Shown here: piece after piece, positions 1 to 10,425 of the stretch | Numbering within the stretch: the stretch's first letter is position 1 | How the letters are laid out: each line of letters starts with the position of its first letter | Program-made: the position numbers and the translations under genes | NCBI GenBank assembly: GCA_020637985.1 | Contig: JACKJK010000003.1 | Location: 372,001-436,000 of the forward strand | Source of the DNA: Rhodobiaceae bacterium | GTDB taxonomy: Bacteria; Pseudomonadota; Alphaproteobacteria; Rhizobiales; Tepidamorphaceae | Length of the DNA: 64,000 nt | Direction of reading: 5' to 3' | The notes under the pieces: generated by a model | Databases searched by the model: none | Seen by the model: the letters and a program-made list of their open reading frames with translations, nothing else | Told to the model about the DNA's origin: nothing

Positions 1-3561
<3,561 letters not shown>

Positions 3562-4185
3562 CTTTGTCTCCAGGCGCGGACGGCCCCAGCCGCCATCGCG
3601 CAGTTTTCCCCGTGCTCGGGGCCATTGAACCCCGGCTCGTGCCTCAACTCTGTTCTATGCCCCCAAACGCGCCGCCGCTCGCCGCAGCGTCCCGCCTGTC
3701 GCCGCTATGCCCGGTTTCCCCAGGTCGTTGCGACAAATTGTGCCACCCGGCTCACGCGATCCCGCTCACGCTGTTGCATTGGGGCCCCGCCCTCCGCTCA
3801 CGCTGAACCGAAACGCCATTTCCAGGAGACCCGGACATATGCCCGGGCATCTCGCCGACCGAACCGGTGACTTGTCCCGAGTATGGCGACTCGCCATCGC
3901 AGGTCAACAACTAGTAGTGTGCCGGCGTTACCAAACACCTAAATATTGTAGGGTGGGGGTGAAGAACGGGGAAACCGACCGGTCAGGGGACCGGCCCGAA
4001 GATCACGCTCGCTATTGATGAACGCTCGAAGCCTGTCATGATTCTCCCGCTCCCGGAACGCGATTCAGGACAAGTCCGTCAGATTTTACCGATTGCCTTG
4101 GCCGGCGTTTAAACCGGTGCTGCTAGGGTCGCGTCCAACGGTTTCGAGAACCGGGGCAACTCCAACCGCGCAAGGCACCCCCAAC
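3562..4185. other. Gene-free divergent region between nrdJ and the receiver-like gene
   Basis: These 624 bases separate two divergent genes. Open frames cross the region, but none shows recognisable protein sequence. The part next to nrdJ would be a leader of about 350 bases. It contains a perfect 12-base palindrome, ATGCCCGGGCAT, at 3839-3850, and a 6-bp stem with an AGGG loop at 3979-3994. I looked for a cobalamin riboswitch core on the nrdJ strand and did not recognise one. The candidate NrdR boxes are listed separately. Confidence 0.5.
3905..3950 (-). promoter_or_regulatory. Candidate tandem NrdR boxes upstream of nrdJ
   Basis: Two 16-base elements resemble the palindromic NrdR operator ACACTATATATAGTGT. 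The first, at 3905-3920, ends in a perfect TAGTGT half. The second, at 3935-3950, begins with a perfect ACAC half and is weaker on its other side. Their starts are 30 bases apart, about three helical turns, which is the spacing known for paired NrdR boxes ahead of ribonucleotide reductase genes. A TACAAT hexamer on the nrdJ strand overlaps the second box and could be a -10 element. NrdR itself is not encoded in the window. The assignment rests on sequence resemblance and spacing only. Confidence 0.45.
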
Positions 4186-4944
4186 ATGCCGCATCACGAC
4201 GCCTACGGGCTCCATCTGGCCGATCTCGACGTGACGGTTGTCGAGAACAGCCGCAGCATGCAGACGACGTTGCGCTCGATGCTGGCCAACTTCGGCGTGC
4301 GCCGCATCCGCACCTTCGATACCGGCCCGGAAGCGCTCACCTCGATGCTGGCCGATCCGCCCAATGTCGTCATCACATCCTGGCAGATGGAGCCGATGAG
4401 CGGCGCGCGCCTGATTTCGACCATGCGTTCGGCCGAGTTTCCCTCGCTGTGCCGCATCCCGGTCATCACCGCGACCGCCCACGCGACCTTGAGCGTGATC
4501 GACCGGGCCTTCTCGGTCGGCGCCAACGCCTTGCTCGCCAAGCCGCTCAGCTCGGCTGTTTTGCGCAACCGCCTCGAATGGCTTGTCCGCGATGCCCGTG
4601 AAATGATCGAGGAAGACGGCCGTATCGTCGTCGACGGCATTGAGCACGTGCTCGAATCACGTGTGCGCAACAGCCCGTTGGCGAACGCCATCATGCGCGC
4701 AAGCGCGCTCGAGGCAATGATGCGCGGCCGCGATGATCTCGCCGCAGGCGATGAAACCGATGCGCCGCAGGTGGCGAGCGAGGCGGAAATCCGGCGCGAG
4801 GAACTGGAGAAGCGTGCCGAGGAACGCGCCGGCAGACGCCTGCAACCCAAACCCGACGGCAAGGAGCGGCAGAAGAAGGCGAAGAAGTCGCGGCGTTGGC
4901 ACGGCTGGCAGATCGATCGCCCAAAGGGCTCGACAGCCGCCTAG
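4186..4944 (+). CDS. Receiver-domain protein lacking the phospho-acceptor aspartate
   Basis: The 252-residue protein has a CheY-like receiver fold over about residues 12-130, then a charged tail rich in Arg, Lys and Glu (about 190-252) with no recognisable output domain. The conserved Thr (T95) and Lys (K119) of receivers are present. The phospho-acceptor Asp is replaced by Ser65 in the stretch VVITSWQMEPMSG, and the acidic pocket reads E20-N21 rather than two Asp. It therefore looks like a pseudo-receiver that cannot be phosphorylated in the usual way and may act by protein-protein contact. The start at 4186 is preferred because homology begins there; an upstream in-frame ATG at 4093 adds 31 unconserved residues. 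No histidine kinase is adjacent. The partner is unknown. Confidence 0.8.
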   Translation: MPHHDAYGLHLADLDVTVVENSRSMQTTLRSMLANFGVRRIRTFDTGPEALTSMLADPPNVVITSWQMEPMSGARLISTMRSAEFPSLCRIPVITATAHATLSVIDRAFSVGANALLAKPLSSAVLRNRLEWLVRDAREMIEEDGRIVVDGIEHVLESRVRNSPLANAIMRASALEAMMRGRDDLAAGDETDAPQVASEAEIRREELEKRAEERAGRRLQPKPDGKERQKKAKKSRRWHGWQIDRPKGSTAA

Positions 4945-5036
4945 CTCATTGTGCATAGTCCGCCCGGTTTCGACGCGGCCCCGGCCTTGTGCCACGCTGC
5001 GCGGAGAGACCTGTTCAAGACCGGGTGGGACGTGAC

Positions 5037-5429
5037 ATGAAGCAATTCATCCTGCAGCTGTTCGTGTGGTGGCAAGGCCAGACCATGGGCACGCGCTTCT
5101 TCACCTGGCGCAAGGGCCGGTTCGTCGGCGAGGACGAGTTCGGCAATCGCTACTACATGAACCCGAATGTCCCCCCGCTTGGCGAGCGCCGCTGGGTGGT
5201 CTATCGCGGCGTCGCCGAGGCGAGCACGGTTCCTGCCGCCTGGCATGGCTGGCTGCACCACACCATCGACACGCCGCCGACGAAGGACAGCTATACGCCG
5301 CGCGAGTGGGAGCGTCCGCATCGTCCCAACATGACGGGCACGCCGGCCGCCTATCGCCCTGCCGGCAGCACGCTGGCAAGCGGCGTGCGCCCCGCCGTCA
5401 CCGGCGACTACGAGGCCTGGCGTCCCTGA
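5037..5429 (+). CDS. NDUFA12-family accessory subunit of NADH:ubiquinone oxidoreductase
   Basis: The 130-residue protein matches the NDUFA12 (B17.2) family, a supernumerary complex I subunit shared by mitochondria and alphaproteobacteria. Typical features are the N-terminal FVWWQGQTMGTRFFTWRKG segment, the GNRYYMN motif near residue 38, RRWVVYRG near 52 and WHGWLHH near 69. It is expected to sit on the peripheral arm of complex I at the cytoplasmic face of the inner membrane. The start is the ATG at 5037 with GGGTGGGA just upstream; a longer in-frame start at 4989 lacks support. The neighbouring DUF2155, aat and acc genes are the usual company of this gene in alphaproteobacteria. The nuo operon is not in the window. 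Confidence 0.9.
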   Translation: MKQFILQLFVWWQGQTMGTRFFTWRKGRFVGEDEFGNRYYMNPNVPPLGERRWVVYRGVAEASTVPAAWHGWLHHTIDTPPTKDSYTPREWERPHRPNMTGTPAAYRPAGSTLASGVRPAVTGDYEAWRP

Positions 5430-5444
5430 CGCCGCGGGGCGTCG

Positions 5445-6224
5445 GTGCACCTCGTGACATCGCCTTCTTCTCAACAGACCTGGTCGGCCGAAGGCTACGA
5501 GCGCAACGCGCGGTTCGTGTCGGACCTCGGTGGCGCGGTCTTCGACTGGCTGGCTCCGGCCGCCGGTGAAACAATCCTCGATGTCGGCTGCGGCGATGGT
5601 GCGCTGACGCGGCGCATCGCGGAAACGGGCGCGGACGTCACCGGTGTCGATTCCAGTCCGCAGTTCATCGCCGCGGCACGCCAGCGCGGCATCGAAGCGC
5701 ACCTCGCCGACGCGCAGGACCTGGATTTCGACCGCCGGTTCGACGCCGTGTTTTCCAACGCCGCGCTGCACTGGATGACGCGGCCTGCCGACGTTGTTGC
5801 AGGCGTTGCCCGCGCCCTGAAGCCGGGCGGGCGATTCGTCGCCGAGTTCGGCGGTCATGGCAATGTCGCGGCAATCGTCACCGCCATGCGTGCCATGGTC
5901 CGCATCCATGGCGGCGACACGGCGCTGGCGAACCCCTGGTATTTCCCCACGCCGGGCGAGTATTCGCAACTGCTCGCGGATGCCGGGTTCACGATCGACG
6001 AGATCGCGCTGGTCCCGCGCCCGACGCCCTTGCCGACCGGGCTTGCAGGCTGGCTGCAGACCTTCCGGCAACCGTTCTTCGATCAGTATGCGCCGGATGT
6101 TCGCACCCGCGTGCTGGCGGAGATCGAGCACCTGCTGCGGCCCGCCTTGTGCGATTCGGGCGGCAACTGGACGGCGGACTACGTGCGCCTTCGCGTGCGC
6201 GCCCGCCTCACTGACGCCACCTGA
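5445..6224 (+). CDS. Class I SAM-dependent methyltransferase
   Basis: This protein of about 259 residues has the Rossmann methyltransferase core: motif I ILDVGCGDG at residues 44-52, an acidic VTGVDSS strand end near 65-71, and FDAVFSNAALHWM near 98-110. The overall pattern resembles trans-aconitate methyltransferase and BioC-like enzymes that act on small carboxylates, but the substrate cannot be told from sequence. The first possible start is GTG at 5445; a second GTG at 5454 (MTSPSSQQTW) is equally plausible, and neither has a strong ribosome-binding site. It begins 15 bases after the NDUFA12 stop, so co-transcription is likely. I saw no biotin-synthesis gene nearby. Confidence 0.8.
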   Translation: MHLVTSPSSQQTWSAEGYERNARFVSDLGGAVFDWLAPAAGETILDVGCGDGALTRRIAETGADVTGVDSSPQFIAAARQRGIEAHLADAQDLDFDRRFDAVFSNAALHWMTRPADVVAGVARALKPGGRFVAEFGGHGNVAAIVTAMRAMVRIHGGDTALANPWYFPTPGEYSQLLADAGFTIDEIALVPRPTPLPTGLAGWLQTFRQPFFDQYAPDVRTRVLAEIEHLLRPALCDSGGNWTADYVRLRVRARLTDAT

Positions 6225-6241
6225 CTGGTATAGCCGTCATG

Positions 6242-6268
6242 TTGGCCAAGCCACAATTGGCCAAGCCA
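6242..6268. repeat. Short direct repeat, TTGGCCAAGCCA twice
   Basis: The 12-base unit TTGGCCAAGCCA occurs at 6242-6253 and again at 6257-6268, just after the methyltransferase stop. The unit contains the palindrome TTGGCCAA. It could be a paired protein-binding site ahead of the DUF2155 gene or chance. Nothing else ties it to a function. Confidence 0.4.
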
Positions 6269-6370
6269 TTGCGCAGTGCGCGCGAAACGGGCAAAAGCAA
6301 ACCCGTTTCCTGATCCTCTTCCCGGCAAGGCCATTCCGGGGCAGGGGAATGCGGCCGAAGGAGAACACGG

Positions 6371-6790
6371 ATGCCACGGTTGGGACGTCGCCACGCCATG
6401 TTGAGCGCGGTCGCGGCTGCCGGCCTGCTGTTCGCCCCAGCCGTCGCGACGGCCGAGCGGATCAACAATCCGATCGCAGAGTTCACCGGCCTCGACAAGA
6501 TCACCGGGCGTATCATCAAGTTCGACGTGCTGATCGACGAGACGGTTCAGTTCGGCGCGCTGCAGGTGACGCCAAGGGTCTGTTACTCGCGCCCGACGAC
6601 GGAAGCGCCGAAGACCACGTCCTTCGTGGAGGTCGACGAGGTCACGCTCGATTCCAAGATCAAGCGGATCTTCACCGGCTGGATGTTCGCCGCGAGCCCC
6701 GGCCTCAACGCCGTCGATCATCCCGTCTATGACGTCTGGCTGACCAACTGCAAGCAGTCTTCCGAGGAACTGGGCATCGCCAACCAGTAG
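6371..6790 (+). CDS. DUF2155 periplasmic protein
   Basis: The 139-residue protein has a signal peptide (basic RLGRRH, then a hydrophobic stretch, cleavage likely near ATA-ER at residues 28-29). The mature part matches the DUF2155 family of alphaproteobacteria: GLDKITGRIIKFDV, the VCYSRP motif with C71, and a C-terminal DVWLTNC with C127. The two cysteines could form a disulfide in the periplasm. The biochemical function is unknown. The start ATG has GGAG about 10 bases upstream. Its last 64 bases overlap, convergently, the end of aat; both readings look genuine. The neighbourhood (NDUFA12, aat, accC) is conserved in alphaproteobacteria. Confidence 0.88.
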   Translation: MPRLGRRHAMLSAVAAAGLLFAPAVATAERINNPIAEFTGLDKITGRIIKFDVLIDETVQFGALQVTPRVCYSRPTTEAPKTTSFVEVDEVTLDSKIKRIFTGWMFAASPGLNAVDHPVYDVWLTNCKQSSEELGIANQ

Positions 6791-7374
6791 AAGTCCGCCT
6801 CGGCGCTGACCGCCTCGTCGAGGAGTTCCTGGTACTCCCTGCGGCTGATCTCGAGCGCGCCGAACGTCGTCAGGTGATCGGTGACGAACTGCGTGTCGAG
6901 CAGCTTGAACCTGCCGGCCTTGAGGCGTGCGACGAGATAAGTGAGCGCGATCTTGCTGGCGTCGCGCTCGCGGTGGAACATGCTCTCGCCGAAGAACGCC
7001 GCGCCGAGCCGTACCCCGTAGAGCCCGCCGATCAGCCGTCCACCACGCCACACTTCGACCGTGTGGCAATGGCCGGCATCGAACAGCGCGCCATAGAGAC
7101 GCCGGATTTCCCCGTTGATCCAGGTCTTGCGCCGGCCCGGCGTCGATTCCGCGCAGGCAGAGATGACGGCGTCGAAATCGTGGTCGATACGCACCTCGAA
7201 GCCGCCGGCGCGGATCGTGCGCGCGAGGCGGCGGGGCAGGTGGAACTGGTCGAGCGGCAAGATGCCGCGCCGGTGCGGTTCGATCCAGTGCAGATGCGGA
7301 TCGTCCTCGCTTTCCGCCATCGGAAAGATGCCGCAGGCATAGGCCTTCAGCAGGACGCTCGGCGTGATTTCCAT
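6727..7374 (-). CDS. aat: Leucyl/phenylalanyl-tRNA--protein transferase
   Basis: Aat adds Leu or Phe from aminoacyl-tRNA to proteins with N-terminal Arg or Lys, marking them for ClpS/ClpAP degradation (N-degron pathway). The 215-residue protein shows the family signatures: LLKAYACGIFPMAES near the N-terminus, HWIEPHRRGILPLD, TWIN, HTVEVW, GGLYGV, FFGESMFH and LLDTQF. The ATG at 7374 is chosen because conservation begins there; an in-frame TTG at 7398 would add eight residues. The gene follows accC by 54 bases on the same strand and ends inside the convergent DUF2155 gene. Length is slightly below the E. coli enzyme, as is usual for alphaproteobacterial homologues. Confidence 0.94.
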   Translation of the reverse strand: MEITPSVLLKAYACGIFPMAESEDDPHLHWIEPHRRGILPLDQFHLPRRLARTIRAGGFEVRIDHDFDAVISACAESTPGRRKTWINGEIRRLYGALFDAGHCHTVEVWRGGRLIGGLYGVRLGAAFFGESMFHRERDASKIALTYLVARLKAGRFKLLDTQFVTDHLTTFGALEISRREYQELLDEAVSAEADFYWLAMPSSSEDCLQLVSQTS

Positions 7375-7428
7375 GACTACGTCGCGTGCGCCGCTCAAGT
7401 TAGGTATCCCGAATTCCCGTGCCGGCGT

Positions 7429-8778
7429 TCACTCGCCGTCGCGGGCGGCCATGTAGCCTTCCAGCCAGTGGATATCATAGCGCCCGTCGACGATGTCGCC
7501 ATTGGTGACCAGCCGCGAAAACAGCGGGATGGTCGTCTGGATGCCGTCGATCACGTATTCCGACAGCGCCCGGCGCAGGCGCATCAGGCATTCGTTGCGG
7601 CTCTTGCCGTGCACGATGAGCTTGCCGATGAGGCTGTCGTAGTAGGGCGGGATCGCATAGCCCTGGTAGACTGCGGAATCGACGCGCACGCCGAGCCCGC
7701 CGGGCGGATGGTAGTAGTTGATGCGGCCCGGCGAGGGCGCGAAGGTGACCGGGTTTTCGGCGTTCACGCGGCATTCGATGGCGTGGCCGAGGAACGTGAT
7801 GTCTTCCTGCGTGAACGACAGCGGCGCGCCGGAGGCGACGCGGATCTGTTCGTGCACGAGATCGATCCCCGTGATCATCTCGGTCACCGGATGCTCGACC
7901 TGCAGGCGGGTGTTCATCTCGATGAAATAGAACTCGCCGTCCTCGTAAAGGAACTCCACGGTGCCCGCACCGCGGTATCCAAGGTCGGCCATGGCGGTTG
8001 CCACGGTCGCGCCGATGCGCTTGCGGTCGGCGTCGTTGAGGCCGGGCGAGGGGGCTTCTTCCCACACCTTCTGGTGTCGCCGCTGCAGCGAACAGTCGCG
8101 CTCCCCGAGATGGACAGCGTTGCCGCGCCCGTCGCCGAAAACCTGCACCTCGATGTGCCTAGGCTTGCCGAGGTATTTCTCCATGTAGAGCGAATCGTCG
8201 CCGAAGGCCGCGCTCGCTTCCGCGCGCGCCGTCGACATGGCGCTCAGCAGTTCGTCTTCGGTGCGGGCGACCTTCATGCCGCGCCCGCCGCCCCCGGCAG
8301 CCGCCTTCACGAGCACCGGATAGCCGATCTCGCGGGCGATCCGGTAGGCTTCCTTGTCGGTTTCCACCGCGCCGTCCGATCCCGGCACCACCGGAACCCC
8401 GAGGCGGGCCACCGTCTGCTTGGCGGCGATCTTGTCGCCCATGACACGGATGTGCTCGGCGGTCGGGCCGATGAACGTGATCCCGTGCGCGTCGAGGATC
8501 TCGGCGAAACGCGCGTTTTCCGACAGGAAGCCGTAGCCCGGATGTACGGCGTCGGCCCCGGTAATCTCGCAGGCGGCCAGCAGGGAAGGGATGTTGAGGT
8601 AGCTGTCGCGCGCCGGCGGCGGGCCGATGCACACGCTCTCGTCTGCAAGGCGCACGTGCATCGCGTTGCTGTCGGCGGTGGAATGCACTGCGACCGTCGC
8701 GATGCCCAGTTCCTTGCACGCCCTGAGAATGCGAAGGGCGATCTCTCCTCGGTTGGCGATCAGGACTTTCTCGAACAT
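7429..8778 (-). CDS. accC: Acetyl-CoA carboxylase, biotin carboxylase subunit
   Basis: AccC uses ATP and bicarbonate to carboxylate the biotin on AccB, the first half-reaction of malonyl-CoA synthesis for fatty acids. The 449-residue length matches the family. Visible landmarks are the N-terminal KVLIANRGEIALRI, the ATP-grasp glycine loop GGGGRGMK at residues 162-169, and EMNTRLQVEHPVTE near 287-300, which contributes the metal- and biotin-site residues. The gene lies 37 bases after accB on the same strand, so the two are co-transcribed. The carboxyltransferase genes accA and accD are not in the window. Confidence 0.97.
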   Translation of the reverse strand: MFEKVLIANRGEIALRILRACKELGIATVAVHSTADSNAMHVRLADESVCIGPPPARDSYLNIPSLLAACEITGADAVHPGYGFLSENARFAEILDAHGITFIGPTAEHIRVMGDKIAAKQTVARLGVPVVPGSDGAVETDKEAYRIAREIGYPVLVKAAAGGGGRGMKVARTEDELLSAMSTARAEASAAFGDDSLYMEKYLGKPRHIEVQVFGDGRGNAVHLGERDCSLQRRHQKVWEEAPSPGLNDADRKRIGATVATAMADLGYRGAGTVEFLYEDGEFYFIEMNTRLQVEHPVTEMITGIDLVHEQIRVASGAPLSFTQEDITFLGHAIECRVNAENPVTFAPSPGRINYYHPPGGLGVRVDSAVYQGYAIPPYYDSLIGKLIVHGKSRNECLMRLRRALSEYVIDGIQTTIPLFSRLVTNGDIVDGRYDIHWLEGYMAARDGE

Positions 8779-8815
8779 GCTCGGCCGCTCGGTGAGGGAA
8801 GGGGGCAGGGAAACG

Positions 8816-9280
8816 TCAGGAGATGACCAGCAACGGCTCGCCGTATTCGACCGGCTGGCCGTCCTCGACGAGGATTTCGGTCACCTTTCCCGCGCGCGGC
8901 GCGATGATGGGGTTCATCGTCTTCATCGCCTCGACGATCATCACCGTCTGGCCTTCGCGCACGCTGCTGCCGACTTCAACGAACGGCGTGGCGCCTGGCT
9001 CGGGCGACCTGTAGGCCGTTCCCACCATCGGCGAGGGCACGGCGCCGCTTGCCGGCTTGTCGGATGCCCCGGCGGGCTTGGCTGCCGGCGCTGGTGCAGG
9101 TGCTACCGCGGCAACCGGGGCCGGGGGAGCGACAACGGCCGCCGAGACGGACACTTGCCGTGCCACGCGGATCCGCACGTCGTTCTGTTCGACCTCGATT
9201 TCGGTCAGGTCCGTTTCCTTGAGCAATGCTGCAAGTTCGCGGATGAGATCCTGATCGATTCCCTCGTTGTGTTTCGACAT
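8816..9280 (-). CDS. accB: Acetyl-CoA carboxylase, biotin carboxyl carrier protein
   Basis: The 154-residue protein carries biotin between AccC and the carboxyltransferase. The C-terminal biotinyl domain (about residues 80-154) contains EAMKTMN with K120 as the biotinylated lysine. The N-terminal part starts MSKHNEGIDQDLIREL, and a Pro/Ala-rich flexible linker (about residues 50-75) joins the two. The start at 9280 has GGGAA upstream; the open frame continues for 49 more codons without family similarity. A candidate promoter lies about 210 bases upstream. In many alphaproteobacteria aroQ sits between accB and the upstream thiol oxidoreductase gene; it is absent here. Confidence 0.95.
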   Translation of the reverse strand: MSKHNEGIDQDLIRELAALLKETDLTEIEVEQNDVRIRVARQVSVSAAVVAPPAPVAAVAPAPAPAAKPAGASDKPASGAVPSPMVGTAYRSPEPGATPFVEVGSSVREGQTVMIVEAMKTMNPIIAPRAGKVTEILVEDGQPVEYGEPLLVIS

Positions 9281-9492
9281 CGACTGGTTCCCGAGCCGTC
9301 TTTCACGCCACCGCCCCTGGCGGGGCAGGATTCTGTACAAGCGAGCGCCGGTCTCCGGCGCTGCAGTCCCATGCGCGTGCTGCCAACAAAGATAGCCAGG
9401 CGCATTGCAGGGCAACAATCCCCGCAACGCCGGCGTGCGCCTGCAGCATGCAGCACGACCACACCGTCCACGCCCGCGCGAACGGGTGCGCC

Positions 9493-9521
9493 GTTATAGT
9501 CATCCCTGAGCGATCAGGAAA
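9493..9521 (-). promoter_or_regulatory. Candidate sigma-70-type promoter for accB-accC
   Basis: On the minus strand a TATAAC hexamer (9493-9498) follows TTTCCT (9516-9521) with a 17-base spacer. The -10 match is good and the -35 match is partial. It sits in the 286-base gap between the DsbA-like gene and accB and would give a leader of about 200 bases before accB. Confidence 0.35.
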
Positions 9522-9566
9522 GGGCCGTGCAGGCAAGCAGTGGAAAGAAGGCCGCCGCTGGCGTGT

Positions 9567-10361
9567 TCAGCAAGTCCTGCAGCCGTTCTGGCGGACTTCC
9601 GCGACCTGGGCCTGCAACTCGGTGAGCGGCGCGAGGCCGACCAGCACCTGGTCACCGATCACGTAGGCCGGCGTCCCGTTGATACCGAGTTCGTCGGCGA
9701 GCGCATGCGTCTGGCGGATGGTTTCGATCGTCTTCGGGTCCGCGACATCGGCCTCGATCTGCGCCATGTCGGCGCCCAGGTCCTGTGCCAGCTGCATGGC
9801 AATCGCCTTGTTGGCGCGGCCCTGGTGCGCCAGCAGCTTTTCGTGGAACTCCATGTACAGGCCCTGGCGTTGCATCGCGATCCCGACCAGCGCCGCGTCG
9901 TAGGACTCCTCGCTCAGCACCGGGAACTCCTTGAACACCACCTTGACGCCGGGATCGGACTGCAGGAGCGCATCGATGTCGCCGAGAGCCCGGCGGCAGT
10001 AGGGGCAGTTGTAGTCGAAGAACTCGACGACGGTGACGTCGCCCGCCGGGTTCCCGGCAGCGAAATCTGCGGCAGAGGCGAAGATCTGGTCCTTCTTCGC
10101 CGCGATCACGTCCTTGCGCTGTTCGGCTTCCTGCTCGGCGCGCTTGCGGTCGAGCGCCGCGGAAACCTCCTCGAGGATCTCGGGATTTGTGACGAGCGTG
10201 TCGCGCACCAGGCCGCGTACCTCGTCCTTCTGCGCGTCTGACAGCGCCACGACGGGTGCTGGTTCGGGCTTCTGTTCCTCCAGATTCAGTGCGGTGAAGT
10301 AACCGGCAATACCGAACACCGCGGCCAGCGCCGCTCCGGTCAGCACGCTTCGAATATCCAT
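9567..10361 (-). CDS. DsbA-family thiol:disulfide oxidoreductase
   Basis: The 264-residue protein has an N-terminal membrane anchor or signal segment (about residues 6-26), a helical Lys/Glu-rich region (about 40-95) and a thioredoxin-fold domain with the redox motif CPYC at residues 119-122 and the cis-proline loop GTPAYV near the C-terminus. It resembles alphaproteobacterial periplasmic DsbA/Com1-type proteins that make or isomerise disulfides. An unusual feature is a second Cys-x-x-Cys pair, CRTC, as the last four residues (261-264). The start at 10361 is chosen because the signal segment begins there, with GGAAAGG upstream; a frame extension to 10409 is unsupported. It lies 64 bases downstream of the M48 protease gene on the same strand, so both may act in envelope protein quality control. 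Confidence 0.9.
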   Translation of the reverse strand: MDIRSVLTGAALAAVFGIAGYFTALNLEEQKPEPAPVVALSDAQKDEVRGLVRDTLVTNPEILEEVSAALDRKRAEQEAEQRKDVIAAKKDQIFASAADFAAGNPAGDVTVVEFFDYNCPYCRRALGDIDALLQSDPGVKVVFKEFPVLSEESYDAALVGIAMQRQGLYMEFHEKLLAHQGRANKAIAMQLAQDLGADMAQIEADVADPKTIETIRQTHALADELGINGTPAYVIGDQVLVGLAPLTELQAQVAEVRQNGCRTC

Positions 10362-10425
10362 CCTCGTGTTGCCTTTCCAAGTGGTCGTGCGCGCCGCCGG
10401 GCTGCGCACTGTCGTGTGCGAAGCG

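Noticed and set aside
3562..3900. Cobalamin riboswitch in the nrdJ leader
   Set aside because: I looked for the conserved B12-box and surrounding core on the nrdJ strand and did not find them.
3979..3994. Hairpin CCGGTC-AGGG-GACCGG as a terminator
   Set aside because: It lies between divergent promoters, with no gene ending nearby and no T-run.
3707..4018. Plus-strand frame, including an ATG at 3839 with AGGAGA upstream
   Set aside because: The predicted peptide has no recognisable family, crosses the candidate NrdR boxes and looks non-coding. The ribosome-binding-site match alone is not enough.
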